Assembly (NCBI GenBank): GCA_951804985.1
Contig: OX638130.1
Location: 117,689,593-117,753,592, forward strand
Reading direction: 5' to 3'
Source: Dryomyza anilis
Lineage: Eukaryota; Arthropoda; Insecta; Diptera; Dryomyzidae
Length of the DNA: 64,000 bases
Below, piece by piece: positions 1 through 11,400 of this stretch. The position numbers and the translations under genes are program-made. Position 1 is the stretch's first letter. The number at the start of each line of letters is the position of its first letter. The notes under the pieces were generated by a model. The model was not told where the DNA came from. It saw nothing but the letters and a program-made list of their open reading frames with translations, and ran no database searches.

Positions 1-229
1 TCCAGAGATTAGTTCAAAATAACGATAAAAATTACTTATTCTTTTCCATCTTTTTTACTCTTTAAAATATCATTAGTACGACATGTAGTACGACATGTCA
101 CTATCATGCAAAAGGGGCGAATGTGTGATTTTTGACATTTGCGTTTTTTTTTACATTTTTTAATGTAGTTTTGCGTCAAGTATACTGTGCCAAAATCGTG
201 GGTGGTTTTGTTGGATATTTCTAGCCACA

Positions 230-880
230 AAAGACAAAATCAAAAGGGCGAATTCGAAAAATTGAAAATGTTCTCATGTCAAAAGGGCGAATCATTTCGT
301 TTTTTTGCCATAACTTTTTATTGGTATAAGATAAAATAGTGGTGTAAAGGTATTAATTGGTTGTTTTTAAAGCATCAATATTATTTTAAAATATTTTTTT
401 AATTTTTATCATTTGCAAGAAAAATGTTTCGCAATTTTTAATAATGATGCCAATCGATATGTGCTTTGAAAACAAACAATAAATGCCATTACATCACTAT
501 TTTATTATGCACCAATAAAGAGTTATAGCAAAAAAACAAAAAAATTCGCCCTTTTGGCATGACAAGATTTTCAATTTTTCCAATTTCTTCGTTTTTTTGC
601 TATAACTTATTATTGGTGCAAGATAAAATAGTGCTGTAAAGGCATTAATTGTTTGTTTTTAAAGCACCTATCGATCTTCATTATTTATTAAAAATATTTT
701 GACAAATATTTTCCTTGCAAATAACAAATGTCAAATTAATGTTTTGCAAAATAATTTAAAATAATGATGCCAATCGATAGGTGCTTTAAAAAAAAACAAT
801 TAATTTATTTTGCGTTAATAAAAAGTTATAGCATAAAAAACAAAAATATTTGCATTTTGGTCAGGATCACAAAATCCGTA
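230..880. repeat. Array of alternating inverted repeats, copy 1
   Basis: The same ~150-bp block recurs in alternating orientation. Landmarks are AAAGGGCGAAT, a TTTTTTGCTATAACT stretch, AAGATAAAATAGTG, and a TTTAAAGCACCTATCGAT end. The plus-oriented blocks start near 283 and 575; the reversed blocks lie near 440-560 and 765-870. A second array of the same blocks is at 5990-6480. No coding potential is seen. A foldback or satellite-like element fits. Confidence 0.7.
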
Positions 881-1424
881 TTTATAATTCAGTAGGTTGT
901 CCAAATCTAAATTTATATACGTTATAATAACTGACGAATAAACTAAAATAACAGAAAAAATTAAAGAAAATATAAATTTTTCTAATTTTTAAAGCACTTC
1001 AAACTTTAAAATTTGATTTCCTAACATTTTTAAAAATGCACATTTGCCATTTTGGCTTGACAGTGACGATGTATCGTATTGTGGAAAAAAACTAAATTTA
1101 ATGAATTCGAAATTTCAATTCTATTTCGATAAAATGCGAAAACATTAAGCTATCTCTGAAAGCATTTCTGTTTATAATATGCAGTGTGTATTTGTTTGTA
1201 ACAATAATCCATCCTGTGTCTTGGGAAAAATACTGAAAAAAATACTTTATTGACTTTCATATAAAATATAAAATGTTTATATTAATTTTTAATGCAAGTC
1301 ATTGTCGTCTTGTCTGTGCTATTGTTAGTTACTCTTTTTAAAAATACAAATTATCTTTATATCATTTTATATTATAGTCTTAAAAATCTTATCGTACGTA
1401 GTCTCTGTCTGTTTTGATTTTGTG
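881..1424. other. AT-rich intergenic DNA
   Basis: No credible reading frame, RNA gene or repeat structure is seen here. Confidence 0.5.
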
Positions 1425-1648
1425 TACATCCAGAAAAAAATTCGCTCAAATACCATTAAAATTGGTCAATGGGACAATTATTGATTTAATAGTATTCAAA
1501 AAATAAATCTTTTCATATAAACTCAATGGTAATGTCATGGTATTTTCTAGTATTTAATGGTATTTTCCGATTAAAATAATAATTTAACCTATTGACTATT
1601 TTTAATAGTAAAAAACTATTATTTATATAGTATTTTTTTCTAGGTGTA
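1425..1648. mobile_element. MITE family with TACACCCAGAAAAAA ends, copy 1
   Basis: This 224-bp unit begins TACATCCAGAAAAAA and ends TTTTTTCTAGGTGTA, so it has ~15-bp terminal inverted repeats. The body (AATTATTGATTTAATAGTAT, then TTCCGATTAAAATAATAATT) is nearly identical to 22388-22610. Reversed or damaged copies lie at 13431-13655 and 39395-39690. It is non-coding. Confidence 0.85.
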
Positions 1649-1664
1649 TACAAAAAATACAAAT

Positions 1665-2362
1665 AAAAACCAGTTGGGAAGGTTAGATCACATGGGAAAT
1701 TTTAAAGTAGGTGTAATTATGATAGTTAGGATTATCAAAATTATAGTCGGTCTAAGCCGACTATAAATACCCTACACATATGTGTGGTTACCATTCAAAG
1801 TGATATATAGGTCACCAGGGTATACGAATCCTGAAAATAACTACAAACATTCAATCGCTGAAGAATTTCCATTCATTTGATACCCATATTTACAAATGGG
1901 TAGGTGTACCGAATTTCGATTTTTTTTTTTGTGAACCACAAGTCTTTTCGCCGGAAAACATTATTATCATGTATTTGAGCATGATGTCAATATATATTTG
2001 ACCAACAAAGTTTACCTAAGCACGTATACATAAAAATTGATCTTTATATGTACATTTTATATGTGATATTTGAACATAAGTGGTCGGATCATAGGTCACC
2101 ATGGACCGATCTCGCCAATAAGTTATAAGTTTCATTTATCTAGCTCTTCAATTTTAAAAGTCTTAGGGATTTCAACAGACAGACAGACGGACAGACAGAC
2201 GGACAGACAGACAGACGGACAGACGGACATCGCTAAATCGACTCAGGAGGTCATGCTGATCAAGAATATATATACTTTTCCATACCGGAGATGCTTTCTT
2301 CTGGGTGTTACAAACGGCGTACCAAACTGAATATACCCTTTCACTCTTAGTGTAGGGTATAA
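1665..2362. mobile_element. ~0.7-kb non-coding interspersed repeat with (GACA)n tract, copy 1
   Basis: It runs from AAAAACCAGTTGGGAAG to GTGTAGGGTATAA and matches 25297-26036 almost throughout. It contains a perfect hairpin (TATAGTCGG, six-base loop, CCGACTATA) near the left end. An internal ATACCCTACAC is complementary to the right terminus, and there is a GACAGACA microsatellite at about 2177-2230. No protein is encoded. The class (Helitron-like or retroposon) is unknown. Confidence 0.8.
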
Positions 2363-3192
2363 TTAGAAATTGAGGGTTATAGAAAAGCGCTAAGAAAAAT
2401 GGTGTCAAATTAAAAAAGCGCCTATTCGGGATAAACAACTTTGCTTTGAAGACATCAAACCTATATATTTCATCAACCCGAGTGGAAATTGGTTAAGGTT
2501 AGCCTTTTTTTGCATCCGTCCCTGAGCAGAATGAGATAAGGCATCCCTACAAAAGGTCCCCTTAAATGATCCTGATCAGGGTCGGTCGTCTAAGGTAATC
2601 CTATTTTAAAATCCACGTGAGGTAACCTGATCTACCCTTCATAAAAAATACTGATCTAAAGTCAATTTTATAAAACCTGATGTAACTTATGAAAAAACCT
2701 GATTGGATATCGTAGATATTAATATAATATGCACGAGATGTTATTAAAAAACTTTTATAATAAAATTGTGTAGAAAAATTATTCTAATAAAATATAATAT
2801 TGTAATGAGATAACTTCACAAGTTCACAAAACAATTTTTTGTTTGAAAGGTCTCAAATTTGGTTGGTAAAAGCAGTTTAGGAAGAATTTGAATATATACG
2901 TTGAATTATATAAGATTAGGATAAGGGTAAGATGAGGATCATTAAGATCACGTTTTGAATCAGGCACTGATGAAAATCCCTAATCGATCATTGCCTGATT
3001 TGAAATCTGGCTGCCTGATCAGACAATGATCGCATCCTGAACTAAATGTCCACTCTGGGAAACCGTCAATTTTTGTAAACCGAATTTCAGTTTCGAAATC
3101 AGCGATCCCGTATTACCCTAAAAGCCTTATCAAATCTAAAGATGAGAAAAACACTTGTACATTTGTTGCACTTTGTAATCAATATAACTATA
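2363..3192. other. AT-rich DNA with scattered CCTGATC words
   Basis: No gene is seen. A loose repetition of CCTGAT/GATCAGG words occurs between about 2560 and 3050. Confidence 0.4.
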
Positions 3193-3531
3193 GGATTTTT
3201 CAATAAGAGCGCTACAAAAGTTTTTTTCAAGGGTTTTTCAACAGGGACTCTACAAAAGTAGAGTGACAGGGACAGCAAACGACGCCATATATCTTGCCGC
3301 TCTTTTGACATTTCTCTTCAGTAAGGTTTGCCATTTCATGATGGAAAGATATACGAGCCAACAACGAATCGAAATTATTAAAATTTACTACCAAAATTCG
3401 AATTCGTATATCTTTCCATCATGAAATGGCAAACCTTACTGAAGAGAAATTTCAAAAGAGCGGCAAGAAATATGGCGTCCTTTGCTGTCCCTGTCGCTCT
3501 ACTTTTGTAGCTTCTCTGTTGAAAAACCCTT
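3193..3531. mobile_element. Mariner-derived foldback MITE (D1)
   Basis: Two copies of the mariner 5' end (AAGGGTTTTTCAACAGGGAC through the transposase start codon) face each other about a centre near 3400, giving arms of ~150 bp. The left side carries an additional reversed 3' terminus (TTTTTCAATAAGAGCGCTAC). A TA follows the right end, as in mariner target duplications. There is no intact transposase. Confidence 0.85.
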
Positions 3532-3899
3532 TAGCATTAACTACATTTTACATTTTAGATTTACAATTTTTCAAATTTAAATGTGGACAGCTAGAAATAT
3601 TTTGCAATTATACTCTAAAACAATTTTTTTTTGGGAACACAGCGAGGACAAATTTCTATATAAACCTGGTTCTTGTTGCAGTTCTCCACAAAACTTATAA
3701 AACATGACTAATGTTTTTATTATTGTCGAAAGTAAGCAAAAGAAAGAAGAATCAAGTTAACTGTCAAGTTGTTGAGTTTAGGCAAGAGTTGTACTTTTTT
3801 CAGTATTTATGGAAAAATCTTTGGTACAACTTGCGACAAATTTTACGTTTTGTGATAACAACTTTTAACTTTTTGACTCAATCTAAAACGTTTGCGTTA
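3532..3899. other. AT-rich DNA
   Basis: No supported feature. Confidence 0.4.
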
Positions 3900-4580
3900 A
3901 CTTAGAGAAATAACTATTCCCATAAGCATTGAGAGGAATAGCAATTCCCATAGTACACCGAGAAAAATAACCTAGTACACTTAGAGGAATAACAATTCCC
4001 ATAAGCATTGAGAGGAATCAGTGTCGCCAGATGAAATTCTCACACGAAATACCTTTTTCCCTCATGAAATTCTCACAAAATCTCTCGTAGGAAAATTCTC
4101 ACAAATTCTCTCAAAATTCTCACAAATACCTCAAATTCTCACAATTTCTCAAATTCTCACAATTTCTCACAATTTCTCGAATTCTCACAATTTCCGCAAA
4201 ATCCATTAAATTCTCACAGTACCTCAATTAAAAATATATAATATTTTTATAAATCTATTTTCAAGTGAATGAGAATGAGATTCCGTTATTTCTGTCCTCC
4301 TTTTTTACCAGCAGTGTGTTTTCTCGTGCAGGAAATATCGGTTTTGTGAGAATTTTTTTCTCACGCGAGGGATTTTTCTGTTTCGAGAGAAAAAAATTCT
4401 CTCAAGGGAAAAAGAATCTCAATATAGTGTGAGAAATCTCATATCCCGCAAATGCTAAAAATTCTCATAAACAGTATTTTTCCTACAAAACTGGGAACGT
4501 TGAGAGGAATAGCAATTCTCATAGTGCACCGAGAAAAATAACCAAGTACATCGAGAGGAATAACGATTCCCGAAAAAAAC
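3900..4580. repeat. GAGAGGAATAGCAATTCCCAT minisatellite split by a CTCACAATTT-rich block
   Basis: Degenerate repeats of TTGAGAGGAATAGCAATTCC and CCGAGAAAAATAACC occupy 3900-4020 and resume at 4495-4580. Between them, 4021-4490 holds short repeats of AAATTCTCACAATTTCTC and starts with CAGTGTCGCC. The middle block may be an insertion into the array, but no clear terminal inverted repeat was found. Confidence 0.6.
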
Positions 4581-5989
4581 AATAAATAATTTGAATTTAC
4601 AAGATAATAAAGTAATATACCGAAGCCAAGCAAAAGTTGAATTTTTTGTACGAACCCTGGACACCCCTGAACATACCCTGGAAAGTTCGTTACAAATGGC
4701 CAAATATACGTACTTTGCGTATTTTTTCAATGTTTTTTGGAAAATATAAGTATAAAAGAATTTAAAAAAAATCATATTTGCTTAGCTTAATATAAAATTC
4801 ATAGCAGATATTCACATTTTAATAGTTGCATGTTATGCATTTTAATTAACTCGTCAAAATATTAAAATTTCTTATAGTTTTTTGTTTGACTGAAAAATGA
4901 AGCTACAGCATGTTTTCAACTGTCACGTACCAGTTGTTTTTTTTTTGTATAGAATTAAGCACTTGAAAATGCCGAAAATAGAAAATTTTGACATTATTTT
5001 TTTTGTATATTGACTCCTTAATTAGCGCATTAAAATCCTTGGGAGCCAAAGGTTATGTGAAGTTAGTTTAATTATATTTATTAATCATTGATTTTAAAAA
5101 CCAGAATTAAAGCAGGTTTGTTTATTCATCAATGCGAAAATATTTAAATCAATTTTTTCTCTGTTCTGGCTTAAACTTGTTTTTGTACTTATGTAAATAT
5201 GTGCCTTTTAAAAATTGTTTTTGTAAAAATGTGTTATATATGAAATTTAATTTTAAAATTTGTTTATTGAGCATACAAATTATTCCACTTTATTTTAATT
5301 TATTTGCTATGATTTTTGTCATTTATAATATTTGTTTAAGATAGAAAATGTCAACATATAATTTGTTCCCAATAAAATGTCTCTCTGGTGAAATGTGTTT
5401 TGATTGAGAGTCGTACTAATTATATTTGTTTAGGGTTTAGAAAAATATTATTGCTTTATTAAATTTGTTCGGGAATGTATTTGTTTCGTACACATTTTGT
5501 TTGGTATAAGATTGTTACGAATGAAATGTGGGTTGTGCTCTAAATCCGCAAAAAATAAAATCCGTCGAAGTCCCCAAACACATAATTCGCAAATAAAAAA
5601 TCATCATTTTTAAAAATACACAAGCACAAAATCGTCAAGCTGAAAATCCTCAAGTAAAGAAATTATTTATAATAAATAAAATATAATTTTAATAACTATT
5701 AACCCTATAATCGGCAAGACCGTCTATTGACGGTATTCACTCTAACGGCATAATTTTTTTAATTCATGTTTTTTCGCGCACATAGCGCCAAAAACTTTTT
5801 TTGTTTTGAACGTATGCATTAAATTCGTTTGGAAGCTACGATCAGTCAAGTGAAATTGTTTTTGAAAACGGACGCGAACATTATTTCTGATTTTTAGTCA
5901 AAATTGAAACATTTTTTTAAAAGTACTTTCCAGCAACTCAAACAGATTCGGATTTTTTTTTTGGGAAATGGTTGTAATATAAAGGGTTT
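4581..5989. other. AT-rich intergenic DNA
   Basis: No credible gene. A few short AAAATCGTCAAG/AAATCCGTCGAAG words near 5550-5660 suggest a decayed short repeat. Confidence 0.4.
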
Positions 5990-6480
5990 AGGTGCTTTAA
6001 AAACAAATAATTAATACCTTTACACCACTATTTTATCTTGCACCAATAAAAAAATTAAAGCAAAAAAAAACGAAGAAATTGAAAAAAAAAATGAAAATCT
6101 TGTCATGCCATAAGGGCGAATCTTTTCGTTTTTTTGCTACAACTCTTTAATGCTACAAAATAAAATAGTGATGTAAAGGCATTTATTGTTTGTTTTTAAA
6201 GCATCTATCTATTGGCATAATTAATTAAAAATATTTTGTCAAACATTAATATGCCATTTGTTATTTGCAGGAAAAAAATTTTAAATAATGATGCAGTTCG
6301 ATAGGTGCTTTAAAAACAAATAATTAATACCTTTATACCACTATTTTATCTTGCACCAAAAATTAAAGCAAAAAACGAAGAAATTGAAAAAATTTTAAAA
6401 TCTTGTCATGCTAAAAGTGCGAATCTTTTCGTTATTTTGATATAACTCTTTAATGGTACAAGATAAATGCTGAACTAATT
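5990..6480. repeat. Array of alternating inverted repeats, copy 2
   Basis: The blocks are those of 230-880: GGTGCTTTAAAAACAAATAA, CACTATTTTATCTTGCACC, CGAAGAAATTG, TAAGGGCGAATC. Reversed blocks start near 5990 and 6290, and direct blocks near 6110 and 6420. The array ends just left of a mariner insertion. Confidence 0.7.
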
Positions 6481-6522
6481 CGATTTAGTTCTAAACAAAA
6501 CATGAAAAAAGTGTTGATTATA

Positions 6523-7697
6523 AAGGGTTTTTCAACAGGGACGCTACAAAAGTAGAACGACAGGGACAGCAAACGACGCCATATTTCTTGCCGCTCTTTT
6601 GACATTTCTCTTCAGTAAGGTTTGCCATTTCATGATGGAAAGATATACGAGCCAACAACGAGTCCAAATTACTAAAATTTACTACCGAAATTCGGAATCA
6701 GTGGCCTCAACGTTAAGAGCGCTACGTCCAATTTATGGTCGTCATAATCGTCCTAGCAGATCAACAATTGAGCGTCTAGTGGAAAAATTTGAATCCACAG
6801 GCACAGTACAAAATGTTCCCGTGCCTGTGAGACAAAGAAGTGCCCGTAGTGTCGAGAATATTGCTACCGCTGAGGCATCAGTTGAAGAAAGCCCAAATGT
6901 GTCTCTCACACGTCGTTCTCAAGCGTTGGGCATCTCTGTGACGTCCTTGTGGCGAATTTTGCGAAAAGATCTTGGCCTACATCACTACAAAATCAAATTG
7001 ACGCAAGAACTGAAGCCGCTTGACCACCAAAAGCGGCGTATGTTCGTGAATTGGGCTGAGCAACAACTTGAAAATGATTCGGATTTTCATCGAAAAATCA
7101 TCTTCAGCGATGAGGCTCATTTCTGGCTGAATAGCTTCGTCAATAAACAAAATATGCGTTATTGGTCAGACAGCAATCCACAGGTACTCCATGAGTCATC
7201 ATTGCATCCCGAAAAAATTACGGTTTGGTGCGGTTTATGGGCCGGCGGCGTCATTGGGCCGAATATTTTTGGCCCCAATTGGATGATATGGACTTGGAGG
7301 ACATGTGGTTCCAACAGGACGGCGCCACAAGCCACACAGCGAATGCCACAATCAATTTATTGGAAACCAAGTTTGGAGAACGTGTTATCTCACGAAATGG
7401 TCCAGATTGGCCGCCTCGGTCGTGCGATTTGACGCCGTTAGACTATTTCCTGATATTTGACGAACTTCGTACGAATATCGAAAGTGAAATTGCAACAGTA
7501 TCGGCCGATTTATGCTTGAAAACCGTCGAAAATTGGGTTCAGCGTCTGGACTTCTGCAAGCGTGCCCGTGGTGGCCATGCAAAAGAAATCGAGTTCCATA
7601 CATAATGGCATCGAACGTACTTTTACAGGAATAAAGAATTTCATTGATATCCAAAACCGTTTTTGTTTTATTTAAATTTTTGTATTGAAAAACCCTT
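6523..7697 (+). mobile_element. Mariner/Tc1-type transposon, copy A (internally deleted)
   Basis: This element is 1175 bp long. It is flanked by TA on both sides and has inverted ends AAGGGTTTTTCAA and TTGAAAAACCCTT. It carries a broken transposase (next entry). It is the longest copy in the window. Its 3' end (TTTTGTTTTATTTAAATT before the terminus) differs from that of copy C and the foldback MITEs, which have TTTTTGTAGCGCTCTTATTG. Copies A and B therefore form one subfamily. Confidence 0.9.
6632..7605 (+). pseudogene. Mariner-family transposase, copy A (broken)
   Basis: The frame opens at ATG 6632 or 6635 with an N-terminal helix-turn-helix region (MERYTSQQR, then GRHNRPSRSTIERLVEKFES), of the DUF4817 type often found in this transposase group. 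The DDE catalytic region follows, with IIFSDEAHFWLN holding the first Asp and FQQDGA the second. Compared with copies B and C, about 70 bp are missing after GGVIGP (near 7260), which shifts the frame. A second deletion near 7450 removes the WGYVKSMVYANKP segment directly after the CDLTPLDYFL motif that holds the third Asp. The reading frame resumes to RARGGHAKEIEFHT and a stop at 7605. The enzyme would be dead. Confidence 0.9.
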
Positions 7698-7914
7698 TAT
7701 GTGGCTGGCAACTGCGGAAAAGCTGAAGGCATTCTTTGAAAAAAATAGTAGCAATCTGTCTCCACATAAAGTGTTACCACGGTGACGCTTGGAAATATTT
7801 TAGAAAATTGTTTTTGAATCTTAATATAGAAAGGTTCAACAAAGACGTAGGTACCAAATTTGTCGATTTTTAATTTTCGACTGACGTCCACCTAGATTTA
7901 ACATCCCTTATCAA
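7698..7914. other. Short unassigned stretch
   Basis: No feature is recognised between the mariner copy and the reverse-transcriptase remnant. Confidence 0.4.
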
Positions 7915-8120
7915 GATCATTTCAGATCAGAATAGCGCGTTTGTGGAATCCACTTCCTCGTGTATTAAAAAATGTTCTATGTCTATCAATAATTATAAGG
8001 CACATCTTTTAGAACACATTAGAAACTAGTATAATATAAAGTAATTTGCACATTTATATTACATTAAATCATATATAGCCCTTGTGGTATCGATTAAATA
8101 GAACAAATAAATGAAATTCA
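7915..8120 (+). pseudogene. 3' tail of a non-LTR retrotransposon (reverse-transcriptase C-terminus)
   Basis: One frame from 7929 reads RIARLWNPLPRVLKNVLC. After a one-base shift at about 7981 the next frame reads SINNYKAHLLEHIRN and stops at 8027-8029. The R-LWN-LP...YK-HL pattern is the usual C-terminal end of jockey/CR1-type reverse transcriptases. An AT-rich tail with AATAAA-like words follows to about 8120. This is a 5'-truncated, frameshifted relic. Confidence 0.65.
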
Positions 8121-8440
8121 ATAACATCCCATGGGATCACATGTGGATTGTTTAGAAATTACTTTGTGAATTAAAAGCGTTCCCATATAACAAAAGCGCG
8201 TCGTCAGAAAAAAACCATGTTTCTCCTGAATTTCTATAGAAATTATAAAAACAATATCTGCAAAAAATGCAAATATCATCTATCAAAAGTTCATGCGTTT
8301 TGTTGCCACTGATTAAATCGATGCTGTTGCACTCTGTGATGCATCACCATGAGTGATAAGAATGCAACGCATATTAAAGACTATAAATTATATGAGGCAT
8401 TATTAATAAGCGTTGCTTAATCAACTCTTTGCTTTTTCAG

Positions 8441-8485
8441 CAGCGTGTCTTTGAACTCATGCAAGAAACTGGCACTCTTTGGTGC
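8441..8485 (+). CDS. Tentative upstream exon of Pat1/APPBP2
   Basis: The segment follows a good acceptor (CTTTTTCAG at 8432-8440) and reads QRVFELMQETGTLWC, which lines up in position and pattern with the region before the first conserved block of APPBP2 proteins (aromatic-rich, ending G-x-L). The strongest donor, GTGCGT at 8482, leaves two bases and would create a TGA when joined to the exon at 8575. A weaker donor at 8486 (GTTGTT) keeps frame. The exon itself is likely; its 3' border is unsure. Confidence 0.5.
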
Positions 8486-11400
8486 GTTGTTTTGCTAAAT
8501 GATCTACAATATTTGCTTTAGGTTTTTTAATTGTTTTCCATTTTTTATCTGTTTGTTTTTATTGCTTTTTACAGATGTCACAAGCGGAGCACTTGAAAGA
8601 TATGCTGCTGGAGCAGCTGTCCGATTTGGAAATATTCGCACGCCTGTTGCGTTTTAATTCGGCGCGCAACAAACTCTTTCAGTGCCTCACAGCGTTGGAC
8701 AGAAGCAATAAACCGTTGGCGGCGCAGCTGCAGCATAATTTTACCACACGTTATCAGTTGGACACGCAGTCACTACCACCACCGCCGTCACCACCAGCAG
8801 CATCATCAGAGCAAGCGTCAGTAAAGCAGCTGAACCAACAAGATCTCAACGACGACGTTGATGCATTGAGTGCCGCTGATTTTGATATACATGATGTAGA
8901 TTTTGGACTGCGTTTGGGCTCGTTTCTGGCGGAAGCCGGTTGGCTCTCGGAGAGCATACAGATCCTCACATGTGTCGCGGGCAGATTGAGACATACGTCG
9001 CAGGATCACACGGCGCTGCTGGTGCGCTTGGACTGTTTGCAAAGGTAAGATTTTAATTTTTGATGTTACTATTTTTAATTTTACAATTTCAATATTTTTA
9101 TTTTTTATTATTAACGTCGTCGTTTTAAAAGCTGTGTTATTTATTTTTAATAATTTCATAATCTTTTAAGAAAGAAATTTATTTGATTGGGGTAAAATTT
9201 GTTTTCTATAAATCTGGATAAACTTTATTTTGTATAAAATATGTGCCGGATAAAATAATTTATTATACAAATATTTTCGGATAAGGTTATATTTTTATAT
9301 AATATGCCTAGGATAAAATTTGGCATATTTTTTTCGGATAAATATTTTCGGATAATGTTATATTTTTATAAAATATGCCTAGGATAAAATTTGGTACATT
9401 TACAGAGATCCACCGTAAATTCATTTGTTAAATTCTATACAGAATATCAAGTTTTGCATAAAATATATATTTCGGATAATATTTAGTGTATAAAATGCAT
9501 GTTCAATTATTTTTATATTATGTCTACCAATTTTTGGATAATATCTATAAAATATGAAGCGGATAAAATTGGATATTGTAATTTGTTTGGATATATTGAA
9601 ATTATGTTCCGAATATATTTCTTTATATAAAATATATTTCGGATAAAAGTTATTTCATATAAAATATGTTCTGGATAAAATTCGGTATTGTAAAAGACTT
9701 TCGGATAACGAAAAAGTTATATGCAGGATAAAATTTTGCATTTATAATAAAATTTGTTGCGGATAAAATTTAGTTTATATATAAAATATTCTATCCTAAA
9801 TTTTCGGATAAAGCATATTTATATTTTCAATAAAACAAAAACGGTTTTGGATATCAATGAAATTCTTTATTCCTGTAAAAGTACGTTCGATGCCATTATG
9901 TATGGAACTCGATTTATTTTGCATGGCCACCACGGGCACGCTTGCAGAAGTCCAGACGCTGAACCCAATTTTCGACGGATTTCAAGCATAAATCGGCCAA
10001 TACTGCTGCAATTTCACGTTCGATATTCGTACGAAGTTCATCAATCGTCGCTGGCTTGTTGGCATAGACCATAGACTTGACCTAGCCCCACAGGAAATAG
10101 TCTAACGGCGTCAAATCGCACGACCGAGGCGGCCAATCGACTGGACCATTTCGTGAGATAAGACGTTCTCCAAACTTGGTTTCCAATAAATTGATTGTGG
10201 CATTCGCTGTGTGGCTTGTGGCGCCGTCCTGTTGGAACCACATGTCCTCCAAGTCCATATCATCCAATTGGGGCCAAAAATATTCGGTTATCATTGAACG
10301 GTAGCGATTCCCATTCACAGTAACGCGCCGGTCTTGATCTTCACGGAAGAAGTACGGCCCAATGACGCCGCCGGCCCATAAACCGCACCAAACCGTCATT
10401 TTTTCGGGATGCAATGATGACTCATGGAGGACGTGTGGATTGCTGTCTGACCAATAACGCATATTTTGTTTTTGACGTTATTGACGAAGCCATTCAGCCA
10501 GAAATGAGCCTCATCGCTGAAGATGATTTTTCGATGAAAATCCGAATCATTTTCAAGTTGTTGCTCAGCCCAATTCACGAACATACGACGCTTCTGGTGG
10601 TCAAGCGGCTTCAGTTCTTGCGTCAATTTGATTTTGTAAGGATGTAGGCCAAGATCTTTTCGCAAAATTCGCCACAAGGACGTCACAGAGATGCCCAACG
10701 CTTGAGAACGACGTGTGAGAGACACATTTGGGCTTTCTTCAACTGAAGCCTCTCACTAGCACGGAAACATTTTGTACTGTGCCTGTGGATTCAAATTTTT
10801 CCACTAGACGCTGAATTGTTGATCTGCTAGGACGATTATGACGACCATAAATTGAGGTTGAGTTGAGGCCACTGACTCCGAATTTCGGTAGTAAATTTTA
10901 ATAATTTCGATTCGTTGTTGGCTCGTATATTTTTCCATCATGAAATGGCAAACCTTACTGAAGAGAAATGTCAAAAGAGTGGCAAGAAATATGGCGTCGT
11001 TTGCTGTCCCTGTCGCTCTACTTTTGTAGCGTCCCATTTGAAAAACCCTGTAGAAAAAGTGCGCCGCATAAAATTTTACTTAATTAACATGTGTGTCGGA
11101 TAAATATATTCTTTTAAAATTTTATTCCTAAATTATGTTTCGAATGAAAAGTTTTTTTTTAATATTTTAGGGATAAAACTTATTTTATATAATATTCTTG
11201 AAATATATAACATTTATTTATAAAATATGTTTGAATATATATATAAAAAATATGCGCCTGATAATATATTAAAAATGTCTGCATATAAAATATATTTCGG
11301 ATAAAACTTATTTCATATTAAATATGTTCCGGATAATTTTTTTTTTATATTTTCGGATAAAGACAAATGTATGTAAAATAAACGTCGTATAAAATTTCGT

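Noticed and set aside
2070..2438. Frames with TDRQTDRQ or LSVCLSVR repeats
   Set aside because: Translation of the GACAGACA microsatellite in a non-coding repeat.
3426..3707. 93-codon plus-strand frame
   Set aside because: It begins in a reversed mariner terminus and runs into unrelated DNA.
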